A stretch of DNA of 64,000 bases from Lachnospiraceae bacterium YSB2008. Lineage in GTDB: Bacteria; Bacillota; Clostridia; Lachnospirales; Lachnospiraceae. The notes beneath the pieces are model-generated. The model was not told the DNA's origin, did no database searches, and saw only the letters and a program-made list of their open reading frames with translations. Of the stretch, positions 25,180 to 31,853 are shown in pieces. The first letter of the stretch is position 1. Every line of letters begins with the position of its first letter. A program made the position numbers and the translations under genes. The stretch lies in the NCBI GenBank assembly GCA_000687655.1, contig JHWR01000010.1, positions 1 through 64,000 on the forward strand, in the 5' to 3' direction.

Positions 25180-27000
25180 TTACTCGTATGTCAATCCGAA
25201 GCCTTTTTCCAGCCAACACTCATCAGTTCCTATCTGCTCAGTACTGCTGTACCATGGACTTGGAAGCTTTCCACGGAAGTCAGTTGCACCGCACAGTACA
25301 TTTGCCACTCCCTCTCCTTCTGAACATGGAAGATAACACATTACTGCTGCATCCCAGTCATCTATGTAGTCGCTGACAAATACCTGTCGTCCGGCAACGA
25401 TAAGTGTCACTATAGGTTTTCCGAAGTCCTTAGCAAATGCCATGGCGTCTGCATTTTCAGTAAGCCCGAGCGGTCCGCAGAGGTCAGGAACTGCCGTGTC
25501 TCCTTCCCACTCTACCGAAGCCTGCTCTCCGACACAAAGCACGATCACATCAGCTTTGTCGGCATCTGCTATATCAGTGTAAACTGTGATTCCATACTCC
25601 TCAGCCTTATCTATAAAGCCCTGCTGAAGTGTCGTTACACCATCGAAATGCTTCTCACCGATACCGCGCCATTGGACTGTCCATCCGCCGCACTGTGCAG
25701 AAGCATCATCAGCCGCCGGGCCTGTTATGAAAATACTTGTTCCCGGCTTGAGCGGAAGTACATCCCCTTCATTCTTAAGAAGAACCAGGCTCTCTTCAAC
25801 TGCTTTTTCAGCAAGTGCTCTATGCTCAGAGCTTCCTACCTGTTCTTTCTTTATATTTTCATAAAATGGATCGTCGAAAAGTCCGGCTTCCTTCTTAACC
25901 TTGATGATTCTTGTTACAGCATCATCTATACGTTCTTCTTTGATGTCACCCTTCTTGACCGCATTACATATGATATCAATCGCATCATCAAATGTATCGG
26001 GCTCCATGAACATATCTATTCCGGAATTAACAGCTGTAACCATCTGGTCATAATAGGTTTTTCCCGAAGTATTCTGAACGGAATTCCAGTCACTGAGTAC
26101 GAATCCTTCGAAGCCCATTTCATTCTTAAGCTTCCATATGTACTCTCCATTTTCATGCATCTTTATACCGTTCAATGAGCTGTGGCTTATCATTATAACC
26201 TGAGCTCCGGCATCAATCTGCGCCTGGTAAACAGCCAGGAGTGCTTCTATCTCTTCATCGTTCAGCTGTGCATCACCACGGTCTATAAGTCGTTCAACGT
26301 CCGAATTCTCACCCGTTCCGAACTTTACATTTCCATCTCCGAAGTAATGCTTCGGGCACACAACCATGCCGCCTTCAAGCAGGCCTTCAGTATATGCTGT
26401 TCCGAGGCTTGTGATTATATCGAGATCCGTTCCATAGCTTTCAAATGTCCTACCCCATCTTGGATCAACCGCCTGTGCAAGACACGGAGAAAAGTTCAGC
26501 TGCATGTGAGTGTTCATACCTTCAGAAGCAGTCACACGACCTATCTCCTTCATGAGCTCAGGATCATTTGCAGCTCCCATGCCAATATTCTGCGGAAAGA
26601 ATACTGCATCTGTACAGTATGCAACACCATGAAGATGGTCCTGTCCATATATAAATGGAATGCCCGCCTTTGACTCAAGTGCATTCTTCTGGAACTCATC
26701 AATAAATCCCGGCCACTCCGTGGAATCAAGATCCTCTCCCTTTGAGAGAACGCTCCCATAGCACTTCTTCTTCATATCTTTTGGTTTGATATTGTAGCAT
26801 GCCGGCTGCAGCATCTGCTGTGCCTTCTGCTCTAATGTGAGAGTTGCAACTATCTCCTCAGGCGTCATATCCCTCAGAGCTTTAGTCACTTCCGTAGTAG
26901 TACCTTCTGCAGTACCCTGTCCCTTCTTATCACATCCGGAAAACGACAGCAGAAGTGTCACGCATAACAGAAGTGACAATGCTTTTTTGTAGAATCTCAT
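25180..27000 (-). CDS. GH3 family glycoside hydrolase, lipoprotein (beta-glucosidase-like)
   Basis: The roughly 606-residue secreted enzyme has a signal peptide ending in the lipobox 'FSGC', so it should be anchored to the outer face of the membrane. The GH3 TIM-barrel domain spans about 45-370 and includes 'VDPRWGRTFESYGTD', 'VCPKHYFGDG' and the nucleophile aspartate in 'GFVLSDWNS'. The second alpha/beta sandwich domain runs to the end ('VLPLKPGTSIFITGPAAD'). The likely substrates are beta-glucosides or other plant oligosaccharides; exact specificity is not readable. I prefer the ATG at 27000, because AAGGGG then sits 11 bases upstream; an ATG at 27009 has it only two bases away. It leads the ttcA-type gene. 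Confidence 0.88.
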   Translation of the reverse strand: MRFYKKALSLLLCVTLLLSFSGCDKKGQGTAEGTTTEVTKALRDMTPEEIVATLTLEQKAQQMLQPACYNIKPKDMKKKCYGSVLSKGEDLDSTEWPGFIDEFQKNALESKAGIPFIYGQDHLHGVAYCTDAVFFPQNIGMGAANDPELMKEIGRVTASEGMNTHMQLNFSPCLAQAVDPRWGRTFESYGTDLDIITSLGTAYTEGLLEGGMVVCPKHYFGDGNVKFGTGENSDVERLIDRGDAQLNDEEIEALLAVYQAQIDAGAQVIMISHSSLNGIKMHENGEYIWKLKNEMGFEGFVLSDWNSVQNTSGKTYYDQMVTAVNSGIDMFMEPDTFDDAIDIICNAVKKGDIKEERIDDAVTRIIKVKKEAGLFDDPFYENIKKEQVGSSEHRALAEKAVEESLVLLKNEGDVLPLKPGTSIFITGPAADDASAQCGGWTVQWRGIGEKHFDGVTTLQQGFIDKAEEYGITVYTDIADADKADVIVLCVGEQASVEWEGDTAVPDLCGPLGLTENADAMAFAKDFGKPIVTLIVAGRQVFVSDYIDDWDAAVMCYLPCSEGEGVANVLCGATDFRGKLPSPWYSSTEQIGTDECWLEKGFGLTYE

Positions 27001-27028
27001 GTTACTCATAACCCCTTCGCATTTTCAA

Positions 27029-27062
27029 AAAGCGGCAGTCTGAATAATCAGACCGCCGCTTT
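27029..27062 (-). terminator. Intrinsic terminator of the pckA-fba operon
   Basis: AAAGCGGC (27029-27036) pairs with GCCGCTTT (27055-27062) and GTCTGA with TCAGAC, leaving one A/C mismatch and a 4-base loop. On the minus strand a run of T follows the stem, as expected for a strong terminator after fba. Confidence 0.92.
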
Positions 27063-27089
27063 ATATTCATTAGTATATGATTATGATAC

Positions 27090-27953
27090 TTAAGCCTTGT
27101 TAGCTGAACCGAATACTGCTACACGATCCTTAACTTCGTCTCTGATTGCCTGTGCACCAGGAGCAAGAAGCTTACGTGGGTCATAACCCTTACCTTCAAG
27201 ATCCTTACCAGCTTCGATGTACTTTCTTGTAGCTGCTGCGAATACAAGCTGAAGCTCTGTATTAACGTTAACCTTAGCTACACCCATATCGATAGCTTTC
27301 TTGATCTGCTCATCAGGTATACCTGAACCACCGTGAAGAACGAGTGGTGTGTTACCTGTAACTGCCTTGATATTCTCAAGAACGTTGAACTGAAGTCCAG
27401 CCCAGTTCTCAGGATACTTACCATGGATATTACCGATACCACATGCAAGCATTGTTACTCCAAGATCATTGATCTGCTTGCACTCTGCAGGATCAGCACA
27501 CTCACCTGTTGATACAACGCCGTCTTCCTCGCCGCCGATACCACCAACTTCTGCCTCAAGAGAGATACCCTTCTCGTTGCAGATAGCGATGAGTTCCTTT
27601 GTCTTCTCGATGTTCTCTTCAAGTGGAAGTGATGAACCATCGAACATGATTGATGAGAAACCAGCCTCGATACAAGCCTTAGCTCCTTCATAGTTACCAT
27701 GATCAAGGTGAAGTGCTACAGGAACTGTGATTCCAAGTGAATCTACCATAGCGCTTACCATAGCTACTACTGTCTTATAACCTGTCATGTACTTAGCTGC
27801 ACCCATAGATACACCAAGGATAACAGGGCTCTTAAGCTCTTCACACTCAAGAAGGATTTCTTTTGTCCACTCAAGGTTGTTGATGTTGAACTGTGCTACT
27901 GCATAGTGGCCTGCTACAGCCTTCTCAAGCATTTCTTTTGCTGATACTAACAT
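27090..27953 (-). CDS. fba: Fructose-bisphosphate aldolase, class II
   Basis: The 287-residue zinc enzyme splits fructose 1,6-bisphosphate in glycolysis or joins trioses in gluconeogenesis. The zinc-binding block 'HLDHGNYEGAKACIEAGFSS' (82-101) includes H82 and H85. Further family blocks are 'MFDGSSLPLEENI', 'EVGGIGGEEDG', 'GNIHGKYP' (zinc His) and 'LHGGSGIPDEQI'. GGAGGT precedes the ATG. It begins 26 bases after the PEP carboxykinase stop and ends in the terminator at 27029-27062, so both genes form one operon suited to gluconeogenesis. Confidence 0.97.
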   Translation of the reverse strand: MLVSAKEMLEKAVAGHYAVAQFNINNLEWTKEILLECEELKSPVILGVSMGAAKYMTGYKTVVAMVSAMVDSLGITVPVALHLDHGNYEGAKACIEAGFSSIMFDGSSLPLEENIEKTKELIAICNEKGISLEAEVGGIGGEEDGVVSTGECADPAECKQINDLGVTMLACGIGNIHGKYPENWAGLQFNVLENIKAVTGNTPLVLHGGSGIPDEQIKKAIDMGVAKVNVNTELQLVFAAATRKYIEAGKDLEGKGYDPRKLLAPGAQAIRDEVKDRVAVFGSANKA

Positions 27954-27979
27954 TGAATCTACCTCCGTATTTGAATTTT

Positions 27980-29593
27980 TTAAGCCTCAGGACCTGCTGC
28001 AACGAGTGCCTTACCAGCATCATTTGTCTCATACTTCTTGAAGTTCTTAACAAATCTTGCTGCAAGGTCAGCTGCCTTTGCATCCCATTCTGAAGCGTCT
28101 GCATATGTATCTCTTGGATCAAGGATTCCTGTGTCTACTCCAGGAAGCTCTGTAGGAACTTCGAAGTTGAATACAGGGATAGTCTTTGTAGGAGCCTTGT
28201 TGATATCACCATTAAGGATTGCATCGATGATTCCACGTGTATCCTTGATTGTGATACGCTTTCCTGTTCCGTTCCAACCTGTATTTACGAGGTAAGCCTT
28301 AGCGCCAACCTTTTCCATCTTCTTAACGAGCTCTTCTGCATACTTTGTAGGATGAAGCTCAAGGAATGCCTGACCGAAGCAAGCTGAGAATGTAGGTGTA
28401 GGCTCTGTGATTCCACGCTCTGTACCTGCAAGCTTAGCTGTAAATCCTGAAAGGAAGTAGTACTTTGTCTGCTCCGGTGTAAGGATTGATACAGGAGGAA
28501 GTACGCCGAATGCATCAGCTGAAAGGAAGATAACATCCTTAGCGTCAGGACCTGCTGAAATTCCATTTACCTTCTTAGCAATCTTGTCGATGTGCTCGAT
28601 AGGATATGATACACGAGTATTCTCTGTAACTGACTTGTCAGCGAAATCAATCTTTCCTGCCTCATCAACAGTAACGTTCTCAAGAAGAGCATCTCTCTTG
28701 ATTGCATTGTAGATATCAGGCTCTGATTCCTTATCAAGGTTGATAACCTTAGCATAGCATCCGCCTTCGAAGTTGAAGACACCGTTGTCATCCCAGCCGT
28801 GCTCATCATCACCGATAAGAAGACGCTTAGGATCTGTTGAAAGTGTTGTCTTACCTGTTCCTGAAAGGCCGAAGAAGATTGCTGTGTTCTTACCTTCCAT
28901 ATCTGTGTTAGCTGAGCAGTGCATTGAAGCCATGCCCTGAAGTGGGAGGTAGTAGTTCATCATTGAGAACATACCCTTCTTCATCTCTCCGCCGTACCAT
29001 GTATTGATGATAACCTGCTCACGGCTTGTGATGTTGAATACTACTGCTGTCTCAGAATTAAGACCGAGTTCCTTGTAGTTCTCAACCTTTGCCTTTGAAG
29101 CATTATATACTACGAAGTTTGGCTCGAATGTTTCAAGTTCTTCAGCTGTTGGCTGGATGAACATATTCTTGATGAAATGTGCCTGCCAAGCAACTTCCAT
29201 AATGAAACGAACTGCCATTCTTGAATCCTTGTTAGCGCCGCAGAATGCGTCAACTACGAAGAGTCTCTTGTTTGAAAGCTCTTTCTTAGCGATTTCCTTA
29301 ACTGCTGCCCATGCTTCCTGAGAAGCTGCGTGGTTATCATTTGGATATTCCTCTGATGTCCACCATACTGTATCCTTTGAATTCTCATCCATAACGATGA
29401 ACTTATCTTTAGGAGAACGACCTGTGTAGATACCTGTCATTACATTTACAGCATCAAGCTCTGTATTAACGCCCTTATCAAAACCTGTAAGTTCAGGCTT
29501 CATCTCTTCATCGAAAAGCATTTCATATGAAGGATTGTAGACGATCTCAGTAGTACCTGTGATGCCATACTTGGTTAAATCAACTGTTGCCAT
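27980..29593 (-). CDS. pckA: Phosphoenolpyruvate carboxykinase (ATP)
   Basis: The 537-residue enzyme interconverts oxaloacetate plus ATP with PEP plus CO2. In rumen and gut anaerobes it often runs towards oxaloacetate and gains ATP. The kinase loop '[16 protein letters not shown]' (P-loop) and the block '[20 protein letters not shown]' (metal-binding Asp) are clear, as are '[10 protein letters not shown]' and the C-terminal '[15 protein letters not shown]'. Length fits the ATP class. GAGGT lies upstream of the ATG. Expression seems driven by the promoter at 29684-29711; the 84-base leader carries an inverted repeat at 29659-29674. Confidence 0.97.
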   Translation of the reverse strand: MATVDLTKYGITGTTEIVYNPSYEMLFDEEMKPELTGFDKGVNTELDAVNVMTGIYTGRSPKDKFIVMDENSKDTVWWTSEEYPNDNHAASQEAWAAVKEIAKKELSNKRLFVVDAFCGANKDSRMAVRFIMEVAWQAHFIKNMFIQPTAEELETFEPNFVVYNASKAKVENYKELGLNSETAVVFNITSREQVIINTWYGGEMKKGMFSMMNYYLPLQGMASMHCSANTDMEGKNTAIFFGLSGTGKTTLSTDPKRLLIGDDEHGWDDNGVFNFEGGCYAKVINLDKESEPDIYNAIKRDALLENVTVDEAGKIDFADKSVTENTRVSYPIEHIDKIAKKVNGISAGPDAKDVIFLSADAFGVLPPVSILTPEQTKYYFLSGFTAKLAGTERGITEPTPTFSACFGQAFLELHPTKYAEELVKKMEKVGAKAYLVNTGWNGTGKRITIKDTRGIIDAILNGDINKAPTKTIPVFNFEVPTELPGVDTGILDPRDTYADASEWDAKAADLAARFVKNFKKYETNDAGKALVAAGPEA

Positions 29594-29658
29594 TACATTT
29601 ACCTCATTTCTATTATATTTTTCTGCCCTGGTGGGGGCTCTAGTACAATTGATACTGT

Positions 29659-29674
29659 GTTAGTGATAACTAAC
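29659..29674. promoter_or_regulatory. Operator-like inverted repeat in the pckA leader
   Basis: GTTAGT and ACTAAC are separated by GATA. The repeat starts a few bases after the predicted transcription start, a common place for a repressor site or a 5' mRNA hairpin. Confidence 0.45.
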
Positions 29675-29683
29675 GCCACATAT

Positions 29684-29711
29684 ATTATACATAAAACAAA
29701 AGTAAAATCAA
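29684..29711 (-). promoter_or_regulatory. Sigma-A-type promoter of pckA-fba
   Basis: Minus strand: TTGATT (29711-29706), 16-base spacer, TATAAT (29689-29684). It sits directly downstream of the terminator of the XRE gene, which isolates the operon from upstream transcription. Predicted start near 29677. Confidence 0.7.
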
Positions 29712-29741
29712 GAAAGAGATACCACTAATGGTATCTCTTTC
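29712..29741 (-). terminator. Hairpin terminator of the XRE regulator gene
   Basis: A perfect 13-pair stem built from AAAGAGATACCA and its complement around a CTAA loop begins three bases after the stop codon at 29745. On the minus strand it is followed by CTTGATTTTACTTTTG, a moderately T-rich tail. Confidence 0.8.
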
Positions 29742-29744
29742 CAA

Positions 29745-30101
29745 TTATTTCTTTTCATTATTTCCGACAATATCCTTATAGTACGCAAAAAGTCTCTTTT
29801 GCTGTTCCTCGTTTAACTCAAGGGATCCTTTAGATAATTCATATACCAGAGGATTATTCTCCCTTGAAATCACAACCGTATCCGCTTCTTTTGAATCAGT
29901 ATTTCCGATAAGGAAATCCGCACTGGTATTCAGCACCTGTGCCATTTGAATGATCGTAGCATGCGTAGGTTTTCTGTCCCCGTTCTCATATCTGACATAA
30001 GAACTCTGCGGGATATTCATCCTCTTTGCCGCTTCCATTTTTGTAATTCCCATTGCCTCTCTGGCCTTTTTTAAATTCTCCGGAACTAAAACTGGTGTCA
30101 T
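29745..30101 (-). CDS. XRE-family helix-turn-helix regulator
   Basis: The roughly 118-residue protein has an N-terminal HTH_3 domain ('LKKAREAMGITKMEAAKRMN', then 'IPQSSYVRYENGDRKP' and 'MAQVLNTSADFLIG') and a short helical C-terminal part ('LSKGSLELNEEQQKRLFAYY') of the SinR/dimerisation type. I use the ATG at 30101; a TTG nine bases upstream is possible, and neither has a strong ribosome site. It is divergent from the small peptide gene at 30265. Two palindromes TATGCTGTTAGCATA and TATGCCATTAGCATA lie in between at the peptide promoter, so this protein is the natural candidate to bind them and control both genes. Confidence 0.88.
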   Translation of the reverse strand: MTPVLVPENLKKAREAMGITKMEAAKRMNIPQSSYVRYENGDRKPTHATIIQMAQVLNTSADFLIGNTDSKEADTVVISRENNPLVYELSKGSLELNEEQQKRLFAYYKDIVGNNEKK

Positions 30102-30140
30102 ATTTTCCAAATAAACTCTTTCATAAAAATGTAATGCGAC

Positions 30141-30169
30141 TTGATTATGCTGTTAGCATATGTTATATT
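30141..30169 (+). promoter_or_regulatory. Promoter of the small peptide gene
   Basis: TTGATT (30141-30146), 17-base spacer, TATATT (30164-30169), with a TG one base before the -10 box (extended -10). The predicted start is near 30176. One palindrome lies between the two boxes and a second covers the start point, so binding there would block polymerase. Confidence 0.7.
30146..30160. promoter_or_regulatory. Operator-like palindrome, site 1
   Basis: TATGCTGTTAGCATA has perfect 6-base arms with a 3-base spacer. It lies inside the spacer of the peptide promoter. Its centre is 29 bases from site 2, close to three helical turns, so two dimers could bind on nearly the same face. Confidence 0.6.
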
Positions 30170-30174
30170 AGTTG

Positions 30175-30189
30175 TATGCCATTAGCATA
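30175..30189. promoter_or_regulatory. Operator-like palindrome, site 2
   Basis: TATGCCATTAGCATA matches site 1 at the outer five positions of each arm (one arm has C for T). It overlaps the predicted transcription start of the peptide mRNA. Confidence 0.6.
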
Positions 30190-30217
30190 ATAATGTGCTT
30201 ACCCAGGCAGTTGGGGG
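30190..30217 (+). repeat. Left arm of long inverted repeat flanking the peptide gene
   Basis: ATAATGTGCTTA then AGGCAGT then TGGGGG can pair with 30435-30462: 12 pairs, a 3-by-3 internal loop, 7 pairs, then 6 more that include G/U pairs. The arm lies in the 5' leader of the peptide mRNA. The same sequence, slightly changed, recurs on the opposite strand as the -10 box and 5' end of the antisense RNA. Confidence 0.8.
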
Positions 30218-30224
30218 ACATGCT

Positions 30225-30261
30225 CCTCACCCGTTCCGGCATCACCGGAAAGGAGGTGAGG
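30225..30261 (+). promoter_or_regulatory. Hairpin that sequesters the peptide Shine-Dalgarno
   Basis: CCTCACC (30225-30231) pairs with GGTGAGG (30255-30261) and TTCCGG (30234-30239) with CCGGAA (30245-30250). The ribosome site AAGGAGGTGAGG at 30250-30261 is therefore largely folded into the stem, with the ATG four bases after it. Such shielding is a known feature of type I toxin mRNAs. Confidence 0.75.
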
Positions 30262-30264
30262 CTT

Positions 30265-30384
30265 ATGAGCAAGTATGAAGTTATTACTGTTATTACATCA
30301 GCAATAAAGCTAATTGTTGATTTAGTAAAACTCTATCTTGAATATAAGAAAAGCCGTCCCGCACCTGACAAGTTGGACGACTAA
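30265..30384 (+). CDS. 39-residue amphipathic peptide, type I toxin-like (holin-like toxin family candidate)
   Basis: The peptide begins at the ATG at 30265, directly after AAAGGAGGTGAGGCTT, a very strong ribosome site; a longer frame from 30172 has no site and would run through the hairpin. Residues 4-27 form one helix in which hydrophobic residues (V, I, L, Y) are broken by K15, D19, K22 and E26, so it is amphipathic and membrane-active in outline. The tail is charged ('KKSRPAPDKLDD'). Length, strong but folded ribosome site, opposing RNA and flanking repeat all fit a small type I toxin; the Firmicutes 'putative holin-like toxin' family looks closest from memory. Toxicity is inference. Regulation appears to involve the XRE sites and the antisense RNA at 30396-30451. 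Confidence 0.7.
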   Translation: MSKYEVITVITSAIKLIVDLVKLYLEYKKSRPAPDKLDD

Positions 30385-30395
30385 TCTTATTACTT

Positions 30396-30451
30396 AAAAA
30401 CAACAACTTGCCGGATCGGGTGTAGTGCACGCACCTTCCGACTGCCTTGTT
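30396..30451 (-). ncRNA. Predicted antisense RNA (antitoxin candidate), about 56 nt
   Basis: The consensus promoter at 30458-30486 should start transcription near 30451 on the minus strand. The RNA would begin with AACAAGGCAGTCGGAAGG and fold into a long stem: AACAA with TTGTT, CGGA with TCCG and GGTG with CACC. Five T then follow (30400-30396), an intrinsic terminator. It is fully complementary to the 3' flank of the peptide mRNA starting 12 bases after the stop codon. Its first bases copy part of the mRNA 5' leader, so it could compete with the 5'-3' pairing of the mRNA. The terminator probably also ends the GH25 transcript. Expression is not shown by sequence. Confidence 0.65.
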
Positions 30452-30462
30452 AAGCACATTAT
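30435..30462 (-). repeat. Right arm of long inverted repeat flanking the peptide gene
   Basis: This segment is complementary to 30190-30217 as described there. It contains the -10 box of the antisense promoter and the 5' end of the antisense RNA. Confidence 0.8.
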
Positions 30463-30486
30463 AACTTGATATATCGGAATTGTAAA
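30458..30486 (-). promoter_or_regulatory. Consensus promoter of the antisense RNA
   Basis: Minus strand: TTTACA (30486-30481), exactly 17 bases, TATAAT (30463-30458). This is five of six plus six of six matches at optimal spacing, in a region with no protein gene to drive on that strand, since the GH25 reading frame ends just upstream at 30506. Confidence 0.8.
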
Positions 30487-30492
30487 GTGTTT

Positions 30493-30507
30493 TATGCTAA
30501 AAGCATT
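30493..30507. promoter_or_regulatory. Operator-like palindrome, site 3
   Basis: TATGCTAAAAGCATT repeats the site 1 pattern with 5-base perfect arms. It lies six bases upstream of the -35 box of the antisense promoter and overlaps the GH25 stop codon, so the same regulator might act on both opposing promoters. Confidence 0.45.
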
Positions 30508-31699
30508 ATTCTTGTTTTTTATAGTATATATCAAAATCAACGCATGGTCCGATGCCGTCCAGCTGACCTACACTGGACAACTGCCACATGTAGTAATCAC
30601 CGGTGTAATCGGTCTGATTTATATAATGCGCCAGCCATATCTGATGATCATCTTCCACCGTCCATACATTCTTCAGGAAATTCTTGCTGCTGTATAGTGA
30701 TGCCTCGTACCCATACTTCTCGACCTCTTCCGCAAAGAGAGGAACAAGATTATTAAAGTCATACAGATTCATTCCGTAGTTTTCGAAATTTGTGAAGTCT
30801 TCCCAGTCATAAGCGATTGGAAAATCAAGCTTGTCGCCACCCAGAACATCTGTAAGATACTTTACAGAAGCTTTGATCTCTTCAGCATTGCTTTCCTCTG
30901 CTGCCCAGTAGATTCCTATCTTGAGCCCTGCAGCCTTGGCATTCCTGTAATTCTGTTCAAACTTGCTGTCTACATATAGAGTTCCATTGTCGAGTCCGCC
31001 AAGTCTCATGATAACGAATTCGCATCCAGCTGCCTTGACCTTGGTAAAATCAACATCCTCCTGCCATCTGGAAACATCTATTCCGAGCATATTGTCATCT
31101 GTTTTATACTTAGCCTGAAAATCACTCCACGCGAAGCGTTCAGGTCCCGCACCACCGCCGCTCGGCATTTCGGTAAGTACATTTACCTTCATATCCCAGG
31201 TAGTACTTTTGCCAGTATCGTCAGTTATCGTAACCTTAAGCGGATACGCTCCTGCTGTTTTTGTATCAACCTCGCCTGTTACAGAAAGTTCAACCTCCCT
31301 GTCTATATCATCTGCATAACCAATGTATTTATGAATATCGAAATTGTCTCCAACCTTTATATTCACATCCTTTGAAAATGTAAGGAACACCGGAGCTTCT
31401 TTGTCATCCTCGAGCGAATACTCCTTCACCGTAGTCGCTTCAGTTGTCTCTTCCTCGGTAGTCTCTTCCTCTGTGACTTCAGTGGTCTCTGTTTCAGTCT
31501 CCTCGCTGGTTTCTTCTTCAGTAGCAGTTTCTTCATCGAGCATTGCATCCAGCCTCGATGCATTCTTGTCGCTGAAATCAAGCTGAGTCACATCTTCTCT
31601 TTTCCCTGATTTTACAGCGGAAACAATGATAGTAATCAGAAGTAATACTACCAACGCAGAACTCGCTATCAATATTCTTAATAGTCTTCTTTTCTTCAT
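30506..31699 (-). CDS. Membrane-anchored GH25 lysozyme
   Basis: The 397-residue muramidase has an N-terminal membrane anchor (about residues 5-28), a Glu/Thr-rich linker (54-90), an Ig-like domain of the DUF5011 kind (102-175, 'APVFLTFSKDVNIKVGDNFD'), and a GH25 catalytic domain from about 204. GH25 residues visible are D208 in 'LGIDVSRWQ' and the catalytic pair D298-x-E300 in 'IAYDWED'. It should cut the MurNAc-GlcNAc bond of peptidoglycan. The start at 31699 has AGAGGT upstream; a longer frame to 31750 does not. It is followed by the antisense RNA region, whose hairpin may terminate it. Confidence 0.92.
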   Translation of the reverse strand: MKKRRLLRILIASSALVVLLLITIIVSAVKSGKREDVTQLDFSDKNASRLDAMLDEETATEEETSEETETETTEVTEEETTEEETTEATTVKEYSLEDDKEAPVFLTFSKDVNIKVGDNFDIHKYIGYADDIDREVELSVTGEVDTKTAGAYPLKVTITDDTGKSTTWDMKVNVLTEMPSGGGAGPERFAWSDFQAKYKTDDNMLGIDVSRWQEDVDFTKVKAAGCEFVIMRLGGLDNGTLYVDSKFEQNYRNAKAAGLKIGIYWAAEESNAEEIKASVKYLTDVLGGDKLDFPIAYDWEDFTNFENYGMNLYDFNNLVPLFAEEVEKYGYEASLYSSKNFLKNVWTVEDDHQIWLAHYINQTDYTGDYYMWQLSSVGQLDGIGPCVDFDIYYKKQE

Positions 31700-31803
31700 G
31701 TTTACCTCTTTCTCGCAATATGATATTAGGATTAATCCTTGTAACATCACATAGGGTATTGTACATGATTATTGTTTAAATTCAATTAATTTGTTATTAC
31801 AAA

Positions 31804-31827
31804 GTGCCGGCATTAACATGCCGGCAC
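31804..31827 (-). terminator. Hairpin between the zinc-ribbon gene and the GH25 gene
   Basis: GTGCCGGCAT and ATGCCGGCAC form a perfect 10-pair stem with a 4-base loop. On the minus strand only TTTGTAATAAC follows, so termination may be partial. The rest of the 154-base gap shows no other clear signal. Confidence 0.65.
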
Positions 31828-31853
31828 CTTGTAAATGTAACTATTCTTTTCTA

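Noticed and set aside
30172-30264. N-terminal extension of the small peptide gene to 70 codons
   Set aside because: The extension runs through the leader hairpin and operator site 2 and has no ribosome site, whereas the ATG at 30265 follows a very strong one.
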